Positions 45,124 to 54,701 of a stretch of 64,000 nt of DNA are shown here, in pieces (the first letter of the stretch is position 1; the number at the start of each line of letters is the position of its first letter). The stretch is taken from contig NZ_JRJU01000020.1 of assembly GCF_000787375.1 (NCBI RefSeq), forward strand, positions 27,551 through 91,550. The letters are read 5' to 3'. Under the pieces are notes generated by a model that saw only the letters and a list, made by a program, of their open reading frames with translations, did no database searches and was not told the origin of the DNA. Source of the DNA: Halalkalibacter okhensis (lineage in GTDB: Bacteria > Bacillota > Bacilli > Bacillales > Bacillaceae_D). Made by a program: the position numbers and the translations under genes.

Positions 45124-46353
45124 ATGAGTGTAAATGAATTGGCGCATCGTAAGGCTAGTAAAACCATTAAGCTTGTCGATGCTTCAGGAAACCCTGTTAC
45201 AGGAAAAGAAATATCTCTTAAACAAACAAATCATAAGTTCTTGTTTGGGTGTGGTATTTTTGATGCAATCGAAGTAGCAAACAAAAGTGTACGAGAAGAC
45301 AGACTCGCTTTTTTAGAACAACAAGTGGACAAATTCTTAGATGTATTCAACTCTGCTACACTTCCATTTTATTGGGCATTGTTCGAACCTAAAAAAGGAA
45401 AACCACGGACAAATGAACTAAAAACAGCGGCACAATGGTTAAAAGATAGAAACGTAGCAGTGAAAGGCCATCCCCTTTGCTGGCACACCCTTACTGCTCC
45501 ATGGCTTCTTGATATGAATAATGAAGAAATTTTAAAAGCACAGTTTGATCGAATTGAACGCGACGTTTCAGATTTCAAAGGGGTAATCGATACATGGGAC
45601 GTGATCAATGAAGTCGTTATCATGCCAATTTTTGATAAGTATGACAATGGAATTACTAGAATTTCAAAAGACCTTAGCCGTGTCGGAATCATTAAAGCCA
45701 TGTTTGAAAAAACACGTGAATTCAACCCTAACGCAACATTATTATTAAATGACTTTAACACGTCTGTGAACTATGAAATTTTAATCGATGGATGTTTACA
45801 AGCAGGAGTTCCAATTGATGCAATTGGGATCCAGTCTCATCAGCATCAAGGCTATTGGGGGCGTGAGAAATTAGAAGACGTATTAGACCGTTTCTCATCC
45901 TTTGGTCTTCCAATTCATTTTACGGAAAACACATTAACATCCGGACATGTGATGCCAGCTGACATTGTAGACTTAAACGATTATCAAATCGCAGAATGGC
46001 CATCAACACCAGAATTCGAAGAGCGTCAGGCAAAAGAAGTAGAAGAAATGTATTCGATTTTGTTTGAACATCCTCTCGTAGAAGCAATCACAACATGGTC
46101 CTTTAGCGATGATGGTGCATGGCTTGGTGCCCCTGCTGGATTTCTTAGAAAAGATAATAGCCCAAAACCAGCTTATGAAAAAGTAAAGAAACTAATCAAA
46201 GAAGACTGGTCTACAAATGTAGTATGTCAAACAGATGACAACGGATTCGTCTCATTTGAAGGATTCCTTGGTGAGTATGACCTTGTCTGTGGAGAGAAAA
46301 CAGTAAACTTCAAATTGGAGCAAAATACAGAAATTGAACAGTTGGTCATCTAA
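45124..46353 (+). CDS. xynA: GH10 endo-1,4-beta-xylanase, intracellular
   Basis: TIM-barrel xylanase: the acid/base Glu163 in DTWDVINEV and the nucleophile Glu268 in PIHFTENT, with GHPLCWHT and TTWSFSDDGAWLGAP forming the substrate cleft. A beta-sandwich-like N-terminal stretch (about 12-40, SKTIKLVDASGNPVTGKEI) and a similar C-terminal stretch (from about 375) flank the barrel. It has no signal peptide, so it digests imported xylo-oligosaccharides and works with the GH43 xylosidase and transporter of this window. 409 residues, SD TGGAGGGA. Confidence 0.93.
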   Translation: MSVNELAHRKASKTIKLVDASGNPVTGKEISLKQTNHKFLFGCGIFDAIEVANKSVREDRLAFLEQQVDKFLDVFNSATLPFYWALFEPKKGKPRTNELKTAAQWLKDRNVAVKGHPLCWHTLTAPWLLDMNNEEILKAQFDRIERDVSDFKGVIDTWDVINEVVIMPIFDKYDNGITRISKDLSRVGIIKAMFEKTREFNPNATLLLNDFNTSVNYEILIDGCLQAGVPIDAIGIQSHQHQGYWGREKLEDVLDRFSSFGLPIHFTENTLTSGHVMPADIVDLNDYQIAEWPSTPEFEERQAKEVEEMYSILFEHPLVEAITTWSFSDDGAWLGAPAGFLRKDNSPKPAYEKVKKLIKEDWSTNVVCQTDDNGFVSFEGFLGEYDLVCGEKTVNFKLEQNTEIEQLVI

Positions 46354-46437
46354 AGGCGTTATCTTTAGCATAACGGCTTCGGTTAAGGAGTATTACTTTT
46401 AAACCGGTATGAATTAGCAGCTATAGTAACAGCAAGT

Positions 46438-46462
46438 AACGCATTGGTTAAGCCAGTGCGTT
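46438..46462. terminator. Hairpin after the xylanase gene
   Basis: AACGCATTGG / CCAGTGCGTT, ten pairs with one G-T, 5-nt loop, followed by TATCT rather than a T run. A weak terminator or processing site about 85 bases after the stop. Confidence 0.45.
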
Positions 46463-46548
46463 TATCTACTTTGTGGAATGACTTTGAGCCGGTAATTCTT
46501 CTTTGGTTGGGCACTCATCCCCTTTATGAACGCCTTTTCCTCACGAAA

Positions 46549-47157
46549 CTATATACATTCAGGCAAATGCTGCTTGTACATCTCTAATACATCTGTGTGT
46601 TCTTTTAACACAGTTATCGTTTTTAAATTTGGCTTTACAAAGATAATAGAATAGTCCTTTTCATCAAACTTCTCATTAACTAAAAAAGCTAATTTTTCTT
46701 CATCTATTGAAAACTGGGCATCTACACCAGGCTTATTTCCACGAGCATCTAATCGTATCCATTTATTTAGAGACTTTAAATAAACAGCATTTAAAGCATG
46801 AAGGCAATATCCTTTTTCTGGCGTATCAAACAACATCAATCGTTGATAACAAAAGCCTGTTGGTATTCCTTGCGAACGCAATAGTGAAGCTAATAAATTG
46901 GATTTAGCATAGCAAATTCCTTCTTGATACTTTAAGACATCTGATGCTTGGCAAGTAACCTCTTTTCCTTGAATATCCCAAGAATGCGCTATTTCATCAC
47001 GAACAAATGTAAAAGCTATTTCTGCTTTTTCTATGTCTGTTTGGGCGGTGAGAAATAGTTGCGCTGCTTTTTCTTTAATTAGCGGATGAGAATAATTAAC
47101 TTCATTTATTTCAAGTAAGTAATCTTCTAACCTTCCAGACTCACAAATCATTGCCAT
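46549..47157 (-). CDS. Transglutaminase-like cysteine protein
   Basis: 202 residues. The papain-like transglutaminase core triad is visible: Cys82 in EGICYAKSNLLASLL, His120 in YCLHALNAVYL and Asp137 in WIRLDARG. No signal peptide. Similar stand-alone proteins in bacilli have unknown substrates and may be peptidases or cross-linking enzymes. SD GGGAGTGGAG. Confidence 0.85.
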   Translation of the reverse strand: MAMICESGRLEDYLLEINEVNYSHPLIKEKAAQLFLTAQTDIEKAEIAFTFVRDEIAHSWDIQGKEVTCQASDVLKYQEGICYAKSNLLASLLRSQGIPTGFCYQRLMLFDTPEKGYCLHALNAVYLKSLNKWIRLDARGNKPGVDAQFSIDEEKLAFLVNEKFDEKDYSIIFVKPNLKTITVLKEHTDVLEMYKQHLPECI

Positions 47158-47354
47158 ATTACTCCACTCCCTAAATGAATAAATAATTATTATATTGTAT
47201 TATTTTACAACAAAGGAGCAGTTCACAGTAGACATTTTAAAGCATTCCCCTTCCTGAAGAAATGCTCTGATTACTTTATGTATAATATCTCCTGTTGAAA
47301 TTTCATTAGGGGTATCGAATATAAAATAATTCTTTCACTTTATATTTTTGCTTA

Positions 47355-47915
47355 TTAAATGAAGTTGCTTTTTATTCCTTCCCATTCTTTCCTTAATATC
47401 CCCATCTTGATTGCATCAAAGTATTCACCATTTACCATTCTTGCATCTCTTATTCTCGCTTCTTCTTTCATTCCCAATTTGGCTGCAACCTTCCCCATTC
47501 TTACGTTCCCTGACCATGTTGACATACCTAATCTGTGTAAATTAGTAGATGTAAACAGATAATCAACCCATAGTTTATAAGCTTCAAAACCATATCCACC
47601 ATTCCAAAAATTTTTGTCATAAATAACAATACCAGTCTCAAGCCAGTTGGTGTTTTTATCTACCCAATAGGAACCTACATATCCAATAGCTCTCTCATCA
47701 CATTTTATAACAAGAGATGCAGGAACATTTGGAAAAACTTCTTCCTCCCAACTTTTTCGATACTCTTCTTTTGTTACTTTCTCTTCTGGAATATATGGAC
47801 CGTTCCATTTTTTTGCTGCTTGTTCCTTTTCTTCAAATTTCCAAAAATATAATTCATCAAGATCTTCACTTGTTGGCTTTATTAAAATAACTTTCTTCCC
47901 CATCATCTCGACCAT
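47355..47915 (-). CDS. RimJ/RimL-type GNAT acetyltransferase
   Basis: 186 residues; the N-acetyltransferase fold of the RimJ/RimL group is recognised from YVGSYWVDKNTNWLETGIVI, WNGGYGFEAYKLWVDYLF and MGKVAAKLGMKEEARIRDA. Such enzymes acetylate N-termini of proteins or small amines; the substrate is unknown. GGGGGGAA lies ten bases before ATG 47915, and internal ATGs three and four codons on are alternatives. Confidence 0.85.
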   Translation of the reverse strand: MVEMMGKKVILIKPTSEDLDELYFWKFEEKEQAAKKWNGPYIPEEKVTKEEYRKSWEEEVFPNVPASLVIKCDERAIGYVGSYWVDKNTNWLETGIVIYDKNFWNGGYGFEAYKLWVDYLFTSTNLHRLGMSTWSGNVRMGKVAAKLGMKEEARIRDARMVNGEYFDAIKMGILRKEWEGIKSNFI

Positions 47916-47968
47916 AATAATATATTCCCCCCAATAATCTACCTATGTTTCATAGCCATCATACATTC

Positions 47969-48820
47969 TCAATTTCCATCCTCAGCTAGATTCTTTCTTT
48001 TTTCCAGCTTATTACTTAAGTTTTTAAAGTTTTCTACCACATCATGTAAGGATAATTGTTCTGCTAAAGTCGTTCCTTTCTGTATCGAACTCCTAGCTCT
48101 TTCAAATAAACCGGCCTTAATCTGAGCATCTGCAAGTGTATACCAATAGAACCACGCATCCATTATAGATATTTTTTCATTATGAAATTCTTCAATGGTT
48201 GGGTAGTAATTCGAATATAGTTCGTCATCTAAAACGAATTTGTCGCCATTCCATTTTAGAACATCTACAAAATAGGTATCTGCAATGTACCTTTGCCAGA
48301 CGGCTATACCGACTTTCTTATTACTTAATAGCTCCATCATTTGATACGGAACTTCTGCTATCATCTTAAACGAATGATGATTCCATTTAAAAATCTCTAG
48401 TTTATTTCCTGCTGAAGCGCCAATTGTGACACCAAAGAGAAACTCTTTACGACCATCACCAGTAAGATCAGCCACACCGGCATAATCTAAACCTACCCCA
48501 AGTGTTTGAGTCTCCCATATTTTTTCCCAGTTATTATTCTCATTCCTTAATACAATGACCCCATATTGCGAAGGATGAGGTTGGTCTTTTGCCTTTTTTT
48601 CAAAAGTAATGATCATCTCTTCTTGACCGTCTTGGTTAAAGTCATAAAACTGATATGGCTTAGTTGATATAGGTTCTTTTGGACTTACCAGTACTGAGTT
48701 GGGTGGGAGAAATTCGTTGATCATTTTCAGTAGGCCTTTATTTTCTTCAGCATGAGAAAAAATGGGTAAAACATTGAACATGACTGCTACAAGTAGAGTA
48801 AAACGTATCATTTTTTTCAT
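47969..48820 (-). CDS. Secreted protein with FG-GAP-like Asp-rich loops
   Basis: 283 residues with a signal peptide (KKMIRFTLLVAVMFNVLPIF, cleavage after SHA). Two calcium-loop-like motifs, DFNQDGQEEM (about 67) and DLTGDGRKEF (about 118), occur in repeats like those of FG-GAP/VCBS proteins. The C-terminal third is helical. The start is ATG 48820 behind AAGGGGA. Its role outside the cell is unknown. Confidence 0.7.
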   Translation of the reverse strand: MKKMIRFTLLVAVMFNVLPIFSHAEENKGLLKMINEFLPPNSVLVSPKEPISTKPYQFYDFNQDGQEEMIITFEKKAKDQPHPSQYGVIVLRNENNNWEKIWETQTLGVGLDYAGVADLTGDGRKEFLFGVTIGASAGNKLEIFKWNHHSFKMIAEVPYQMMELLSNKKVGIAVWQRYIADTYFVDVLKWNGDKFVLDDELYSNYYPTIEEFHNEKISIMDAWFYWYTLADAQIKAGLFERARSSIQKGTTLAEQLSLHDVVENFKNLSNKLEKRKNLAEDGN

Positions 48821-48921
48821 CAAGAATCCCCTTTATTTAGCTAATATTAGAGATTATTGTTCCCTACTTTTCCATGGATATCAGACCTTTGTTCAACACA
48901 CCCGTTCGTTTCAATCTCTTT

Positions 48922-49215
48922 TTAAAGAGGAACCTTTTCAAAATGTTCGACTGTTGGAAAGGGATCATAGAAGTGATGGAGTTGTTTCTTCCACTCTTGA
49001 TACTCTTTTGATTGTCTAAATCCAACTGTATGGTCCTCTAATGTTTCCCATTTCACCAACAACAAATATTTCCCTTTAGCTTCCATACATCGTTGTAATT
49101 CGTGAGATATGTAGCCACTCATTGACGATATGATGTTTGATGCTTCTTTAAATGCTTCCTCGTATTCTTCTTCCATCCCCAGCTTAACTTGTAGCATAAC
49201 AGCTTCTAAAATCAT
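48922..49215 (-). CDS. ABM-family monooxygenase-like protein
   Basis: 97-residue ferredoxin-like protein of the antibiotic-biosynthesis monooxygenase family (YLLLVKWETLEDHTVGFRQS is typical). Members include quinol monooxygenases and haem-degrading IsdG relatives; the residues here do not identify the substrate. SD AAGGGGAGAG. Confidence 0.82.
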   Translation of the reverse strand: MILEAVMLQVKLGMEEEYEEAFKEASNIISSMSGYISHELQRCMEAKGKYLLLVKWETLEDHTVGFRQSKEYQEWKKQLHHFYDPFPTVEHFEKVPL

Positions 49216-49271
49216 TTTCTCTCCCCTTTTTTTAAAAGTTATTTCATTAATCTTGTTCTACTATTGCACCA

Positions 49272-49808
49272 TTATTTATGATACTCAATCAACCAACAAT
49301 CTTCATATATTCCCTCGTGCAGCTCACGCTTTGGAAGGATCTTTATCTTTTTAAACCCACATTTCTCATAACAGTTGATCGCCCTCGTATTTCTTAGTTG
49401 AGGGTCCATAAGTATTCGGTCTGCTTTTTTTTGCTCCATTAAAAATGTTACAGTCGAACGAACGAGTAATGTGCCAATTCCTCTATTCCAGTACTCCACT
49501 TCACCAATAAACTGGTCCATGCCATACATATTTTCTCTTATGTTAGAATAACCGTACTCGTTTTTCGTTTCGTCATCTAATTGATAAAATTGGATATAGC
49601 CAATATCGTTCCCTTCATACTCTACAATGCATTTCCCTTTATCATCTTCAGGTACATAAAATACTTTATCGACTTTGTCTAAATTAAAAGGGTTGTCTCT
49701 CCCTTCATAAAACTCAAGAACTATGGGGTCTGAAAGCCATTTGGCTAACAAATAATTATCTTCTTTTTCTAATTTTCGCACGCTTAAATTGCCATTTTGA
49801 AACAACAT
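49272..49808 (-). CDS. GNAT acetyltransferase related to AAC(6') enzymes
   Basis: 178 residues. IVEYEGNDIGYIQFYQL, GMDQFIGEVEYWNRGIGT and RILMDPQLRNTRAINCYEKC match the pattern of aminoglycoside 6'-N-acetyltransferases and their chromosomal relatives. Whether it acts on aminoglycosides cannot be decided here; many housekeeping homologues do not confer resistance. The gene stands between the ABM gene and the T-box-controlled exporter. Confidence 0.8.
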   Translation of the reverse strand: MLFQNGNLSVRKLEKEDNYLLAKWLSDPIVLEFYEGRDNPFNLDKVDKVFYVPEDDKGKCIVEYEGNDIGYIQFYQLDDETKNEYGYSNIRENMYGMDQFIGEVEYWNRGIGTLLVRSTVTFLMEQKKADRILMDPQLRNTRAINCYEKCGFKKIKILPKRELHEGIYEDCWLIEYHK

Positions 49809-49920
49809 TAATAAGCCTCGCTTTCAACACAATAGACTTCTTTGCATTTCCTTCTATTAACTAGCAGAGAAAAACTCTCACCATTTCCTTTTGCCAAGTA
49901 CGACTTTACTATCAGACCGA

Positions 49921-51180
49921 CTAGGTAACCTCTATTTTATTATAGATTGTAGATTGATAATATTTCCTTTTTGAAGATTGAAAGTTAAAAGCGCATAGCG
50001 TTACAGAGATTGACAACATAACGACTGCCCCTGTAATGACCGCAATTTGAACCGAGATTAGTTGTGCTAAAAGCCCGATAATCCCAGTTGTGATTATGGT
50101 GAGTGTTGCTTGGACTAATCCATATAGACTGCCTATTCTCCCCATCACATCAACAGGGATATTATTTTGATAAAAAGTAAGGAAACCTGTGTTTGCAAAG
50201 GCAAGTGAGAAGGCAAGAATAAAAAATCCTACTGCTGCTGCTATAAATAAATTTGAAAAAGCATAGATGATATAACCGATTGAAACAAATGTAGTACCTA
50301 ATCCAATTAGAAATGAAGTGGCAGTCTTCTTTACAAAAAGGGTGTTTATAAAAGCCCCAACTATTATACCGGCTCCTGCCACACTTACCAAAAAGCCGTA
50401 GTCGCTATCGGATAACCCAAGCACTTCTTTAGCAAAAACAGCCTCCAAGGAATCGACAGCGGCGGTCATAACTATAACTGAACTAAACAAAAAGTAAATA
50501 AGCATTATATACACATTCCTCTTGCTAAAATTCCATACGAGTTGAAAATCTTTCTTTAATACTAGTAATGATAATTTCACGTCCTTATTACTAGCTGGTA
50601 CTTGCTTTTCTAGATTAGGCATAAACAACGTGATTAGCCCTGAAAAAAGCAGTGCGATTGCATTAATGATAATAGCAACTTCAGGCGTACCAATGATAAA
50701 AAGTACACCTGCCAAAGCAGGCCCTAGAAGAAAAGCCCCCGAATCCATCAAACTTCTTAAAGAATTAAATTTCTTTCGTTGCTCGGTCGGAATTAATTTT
50801 GTCATATAAACCATCGATGCAGGATCAAACATTGAAGTTGCCATATTAATTAAAAAGACCATTAAATACATTGACCAAATGGACAGATCTAGTAGCCATG
50901 GTAAAAGAAATATGCAAAGAGCTCTAAAAACATCAAGTACGATCATCATGTTTCGTGTATTTAATCTATCAATTATACTGCCAGACCAGAAATTAGTAAC
51001 TAAAGTGGCAAAAGGAATAAGAATATAAAGGACCGCTACTGCAAGAGGAGACCCCGTGATGTCAAATACAATTAAATTTAATGCAATTAAGTAAACCCAC
51101 GCACCTAAATTAGATACTCCTATTCCAAGCAATAAAATAGAAGGATACTTCCACGATTCTATCAAGCGTTTTAAATTCAT
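49921..51180 (-). CDS. MFS exporter of the MefA/MFS_3 type
   Basis: 419-residue transporter with about twelve helices; GSIIDRLNTRNMMIVLDVFR (loop two-three) and KLIPTEQRKKFNSLRSLMDS are typical of macrolide-efflux-like MFS proteins. The start is ATG 51180 behind AGGAGTGGG. A longer frame to 51264 would translate the T-box terminator and is not real. It is controlled by a T-box leader, so its expression depends on an uncharged tRNA. Confidence 0.9.
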   Translation of the reverse strand: MNLKRLIESWKYPSILLLGIGVSNLGAWVYLIALNLIVFDITGSPLAVAVLYILIPFATLVTNFWSGSIIDRLNTRNMMIVLDVFRALCIFLLPWLLDLSIWSMYLMVFLINMATSMFDPASMVYMTKLIPTEQRKKFNSLRSLMDSGAFLLGPALAGVLFIIGTPEVAIIINAIALLFSGLITLFMPNLEKQVPASNKDVKLSLLVLKKDFQLVWNFSKRNVYIMLIYFLFSSVIVMTAAVDSLEAVFAKEVLGLSDSDYGFLVSVAGAGIIVGAFINTLFVKKTATSFLIGLGTTFVSIGYIIYAFSNLFIAAAVGFFILAFSLAFANTGFLTFYQNNIPVDVMGRIGSLYGLVQATLTIITTGIIGLLAQLISVQIAVITGAVVMLSISVTLCAFNFQSSKRKYYQSTIYNKIEVT

Positions 51181-51205
51181 TACACCCACTCCTACCGTTT
51201 TTCTT

Positions 51206-51515
51206 TCTAAACAAATAAAAAAATCCCACCCCCAAGACATATTGTCTTGGGGACGAGATTTCATAACCGTGGTGCCACCCCAGTTTATTAATATGTCGCC
51301 ATATTAACCTTTTCAGGTACTTTTTTACATGCTTAATACCCTAGCTCTATAACGGGAGCTCCCGTTACACCATCTCCTTTTATAAGGTTCCAATGTAATG
51401 CTCAGAGGCTTGGTTCAATAATTAATTTCTTACTCCTTTTCAGCTTGTGGAGCTCTCTGTAAAGAAATGTATTATTTACTCTTCTCATCATTGCTTAGTT
51501 GAATTATTTAACATT
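51206..51515 (-). promoter_or_regulatory. T-box leader controlling the MFS exporter
   Basis: About 310-nt leader. Stem I begins near 51505 with the AGAGTA loop side; AGAGAG and the distal helix follow. The T-box GGGTGGCACCACGG (51280-51267) and a strong terminator (about 18-bp stem between 51260 and 51222, then seven T) complete it. A TATAAT box is at 51527-51522. On the 3' side of the specifier loop stands GAACCAAGCC; the specifier would be CAA (Gln) or CCA (Pro) depending on register, which I cannot settle. Confidence 0.9.
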
Positions 51516-51598
51516 TCAAATATTATAACATCATTTTCCAGATAAAGTCTTATTTTATTTCTTCACATTCTTTATAGATTACAAAACAAACAACATAT

Positions 51599-52012
51599 TT
51601 ACCCTCTTCGCTTTTCATGCATGTATTTCATCCATTTCTTCAACTTGAAACTGCAAATAACGTAGCCAATACCAGAGACAACAGATACTCCGAACGCGAG
51701 CTGCAAAAGAAGTTGATGAGACGAATATATCCCTATCCCTAAGCCAACCAAACCTAGGAGTGTTAATTGAAATAATTGTTTTTTATAATTCTCAAACAGA
51801 GAAAATTGAAACTGTCTCCGCTGCTCCATTTCTTTGATATTCTCCAGTTTTTGAGGAAGCTTTAGAAATTCTGTAAAAGAATAAACCGTCTTAAATAAAG
51901 GCTGTGACTGCAACCAAAACCAAACAAACTCCCACTTGTTATTCCCTCGTTTACTCAACCAATCCATAAAAACTGGTTTTATAACGTTAATGAGATCATC
52001 CTCTTTTGCCAA
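51599..52012 (-). pseudogene. C-terminal piece of a frameshifted AarF/UbiB kinase
   Basis: 137 codons (first codon TTG) giving AKEDDLINVIKPVFMDWLSK, then a helical stretch and two C-terminal membrane helices (about 75-95 and 98-118). In intact AarF/UbiB proteins this follows directly on the segment where the upstream frame ends. The two frames overlap by 34 bp and would join if one T were added in ATTTGG near 52010. Without a proper start or SD it is best seen as the tail of the kinase gene. Confidence 0.75.
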
Positions 52013-53220
52013 ATAGCGAAGTATGCCTTCATCGTAATGAAAGAACGTCCTAAAAATACAAATCTCGTTGGTACTTGAATGGGAAGTGCTTGAATCATAT
52101 CGTTCATTTCCAACTTTAACGCTATAAGGTCCATTTCCTTTAATTGCGCAGGTTGAAAAGACAATAATTCAGCCAATAGTCTCTCTATCGTCCTTGGGTC
52201 GGCTTCAGGCAGGAGGAAGCCTAATTGAATCAAGCACTCCACAGATTTTGAGTAATTCTTTGATAGCAAACCCTCTATTAATGCTTGAAAATATGAAGCA
52301 TCTTTCTTAGAAATTTCCCCTACCATGCCGAAATCTAGTAAGACAATTTGTCCTTCCTTGGATACAAGTACGTTTCCTAAATGGGGATCAGCATGGAACA
52401 TACCTGGTTCAAGCCACTGAGGAAGAAAAACGTTAATGAGACGTTCTGCCAATTCACTTTTAGGAACCTCTAATTGACTTAGTCCTTCTTCATCTGTTAG
52501 CTTTATGCCATCGATCCACTCCATAACCAACACTTTTGACGTACTCATCTCGGAATAGACGTCTGGAACTTTCACTCCGGCAACATCCTTAAACCGTTCT
52601 TGAAAAAAAAGGAGATTATTTTTCTCTTGTGAAAAATCAAGCTCCTGTACAACAACTTCTTTAAGTTCTTTAAATAAAACCTTTAAATTTATAAACCCTT
52701 TTGGAATGGGAACAAAATGATGGGCAAACCATATAATAATACTCAATGTACGCAAATCCGTTTTTATGATTGAATGAATATTAGGGCGCTGTACTTTAAT
52801 GGCAACTGATTGACCATCTTTTAAAGTCCCCTTGTACACTTCTCCTATGGAGGCAGAAGCTACTGCCTTTTGATCGATGGAAAGTAAGAATTGATCGACG
52901 GGACCTCCCCATTCAGCTTTAAGAATTCCTTCAATCTCCTCCCATTTTGAAGGGGGAACTTGATCAGTTAGGTCTTGAATTTGGCGGATAAACCCATTAG
53001 GAAGTACATCTGCACGAATGCTTAATAATTGCCCGATCTTAATAAGTAATCCTTCCAACTCAAATAATGTCTTACGAAACCGTCTTCCTATTTTCTCCCA
53101 TAATTTTTCCCAATCCGCTTCAGGTTTTTTTCTTACTTTATACCAATAAATTTGAATGAAGATGACAAATGCCATGGATAACACCTTTGACATTCGTTTT
53201 AATTTGCTCTTTGATTTCAT
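51979..53220 (-). pseudogene. AarF/ABC1/UbiB-family kinase, frameshifted near its end
   Basis: Atypical protein-kinase-like ATPase linked in other bacteria to isoprenoid quinone or lipid metabolism. The KxGQ motif (LLIKIGQLLSIR), Ala-rich loop (AVASASIGEVYKGTL), the Lys of AIKVQRPN, the catalytic HADPHLGNVL and metal-binding LLDFGMVG are intact. The frame stops at FAIWQKRMISLTL, about 125 residues before the usual C-terminal membrane anchor, which is encoded in the next frame. It may be a true mutation, a sequencing error in an A/T run, or a soluble truncated kinase. Start ATG 53220. Confidence 0.82.
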
Positions 53221-53262
53221 CAAATCACTTCTTTTCTTTAATTAATACTACAAGATTGTATA

Positions 53263-53775
53263 CTAATCCCTTGAAAAAAAACCTTCAAATTCCAGTGTTT
53301 GCTGTTGTCGAAAGCCAAAGTTTTTGTATTCGATCATGAGATAGCTTATGTTATTTTCATAGTTTGTATCTAGTAGTTCCACCCGAAAAACGAGTAACAA
53401 GTCGTCTATTACTTGATAGTTTTCTACTAGTAAGTATTCGTTGATATACCCTGCTTCAATTGCGAAATCTTCGTCGATAACACCCGTCACACCCATTTCA
53501 TCAATCATCGAAGTAACCGATAGTTGTAAATCATCTTCACTTAATTCCGTTCCATCGTCTTTTATTAATGATACATTGGTTAAAGTCGGGTTACCAAACC
53601 CACTCCAATGCACACCGTAACCCATATAAATTGGAAGCCCTTCTTCGACAACAGGGGCATCCATAGCGATGTAGGAGGTAGACCCAATAACAAATTCTCC
53701 TTTTGAAAAAACATAGTTAACTATACAAACGATTAATACTAGCGTAGCTCCCAGGATCATTAACCACTTTTTCAT
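53263..53775 (-). CDS. Membrane-anchored extracytoplasmic protein, unknown
   Basis: 170 residues: signal-anchor helix (about 5-24) then an acidic beta-rich domain with IGSTSYIAMDAPVVEEGLPI at its start. AGGAGGGA precedes ATG 53775. Not recognised; it may form an Ig-like or small sensor domain. Its acidity would suit an alkaliphile's outer surface. Confidence 0.65.
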   Translation of the reverse strand: MKKWLMILGATLVLIVCIVNYVFSKGEFVIGSTSYIAMDAPVVEEGLPIYMGYGVHWSGFGNPTLTNVSLIKDDGTELSEDDLQLSVTSMIDEMGVTGVIDEDFAIEAGYINEYLLVENYQVIDDLLLVFRVELLDTNYENNISYLMIEYKNFGFRQQQTLEFEGFFSRD

Positions 53776-54023
53776 TCAGGTCCCTCCTCTATAAATGCTA
53801 ACACTGCTTCTAAAAGCTTAAATTATCCTGCAATTGTTCGTGCAATTATTTTTTGTGAAAAAGCACTTCCGCGTTTGGAGAAATTCTACTCTTCTCTCTA
53901 AATTATATATGTACCTTCCACTTCTTTTAACCACTTCTAATTTGAAACCGAAACTAGACTTATTGTTATTTTTGTACGGCACAAAGAAAATTCGACCCTG
54001 CTTTATTCCAGAAACACTGCCCT

Positions 54024-54275
54024 TTAACCTAATAAACCATTTAAACTGACAAATAAAACAAATCCTGAAGAAAGAAAAGAAAAAATCCCTGTAACTTTTC
54101 GTTTCTCTTGAATTTCTACAATTCCTATAACGAAAAGCATGAATCCTACAAGTAATAGCGTATATGGCAACATTCGGTATTCCCCCGTTACTAAACTATA
54201 AGCTGATAAGGAAATCACCATAAGTGCTAAAATGGCTTTCATTATCTTCATCCATAATTTCAATTTCAACTTCAT
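54024..54275 (-). CDS. Small membrane protein, DUF3953-like (YczI type)
   Basis: 83 residues, three hydrophobic helices; LLLVGFMLFVIGIVEIQEKR followed by KVTGIFSFLSSGFVLFVS fits the DUF3953/YczI pattern. The SD AAGGGGGG touches the ATG at 54275, so a TTG two codons later (54269) may be the real start. Function unknown. Confidence 0.7.
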   Translation of the reverse strand: MKLKLKLWMKIMKAILALMVISLSAYSLVTGEYRMLPYTLLLVGFMLFVIGIVEIQEKRKVTGIFSFLSSGFVLFVSLNGLLG

Positions 54276-54323
54276 CCCCCCTTAAAAATAAACAGAAAGA
54301 ACCTACTGACTGTTTTAGATTTA

Positions 54324-54701
54324 TTACCTTTCAATCGATTTTAAATTTCTCACTATGTTTTCGATTATTTCAATATGAGAAGTAATATTCCAAATCACTA
54401 CGACAATCAAAGACAATAAATAAATACCAACATACCACTTAAAACTCTTTCTATTTCTGAAAGGTGTAGATAATAGCATGAAAAGCCCCGTTAAGAACAC
54501 GGAAATTTGAAAAATACTAATCATCCATAAGCTGTTTGCTTGATTAATAGCCATGACCACCTTTAATGCCTGACCGGCTGTCATTTGAGCTTCATATCTT
54601 TCTTTATTTATAAACCCTTCTTCAATCAACATCATAATTGGCTCAGCAAATTCATCCTCAATAACGTAATGATATCCAGTCAAATTAAAGTTGGTTTGCA
54701 T
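54324..54701 (-). CDS. Membrane protein of unknown function, upstream start uncertain
   Basis: From ATG 54701: 125 residues with two membrane helices (about 57-77 and 88-108). The frame continues upstream without a stop and encodes a further hydrophobic N-terminus (KYTHILIIGLVNLLLLCFF). A very good SD AAGGAGGAGG stands five bases before an ATC codon at 54764-54762, exactly where an ATG would be expected. The natural protein is probably 146 residues with a signal-like helix, started at ATC or inactivated by start loss. Confidence 0.55.
   Translation of the reverse strand: MQTNFNLTGYHYVIEDEFAEPIMMLIEEGFINKERYEAQMTAGQALKVVMAINQANSLWMISIFQISVFLTGLFMLLSTPFRNRKSFKWYVGIYLLSLIVVVIWNITSHIEIIENIVRNLKSIER

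Noticed and set aside
51181..51264. N-terminal extension of the MFS exporter
   Set aside because: The extension is the T-box terminator hairpin read as protein (SWGWDFF); the real start with SD is 51180.
53834..54049. 71-codon plus-strand reading frame
   Set aside because: No SD, overlaps the end of the DUF3953-like gene and is opposite to all its neighbours.
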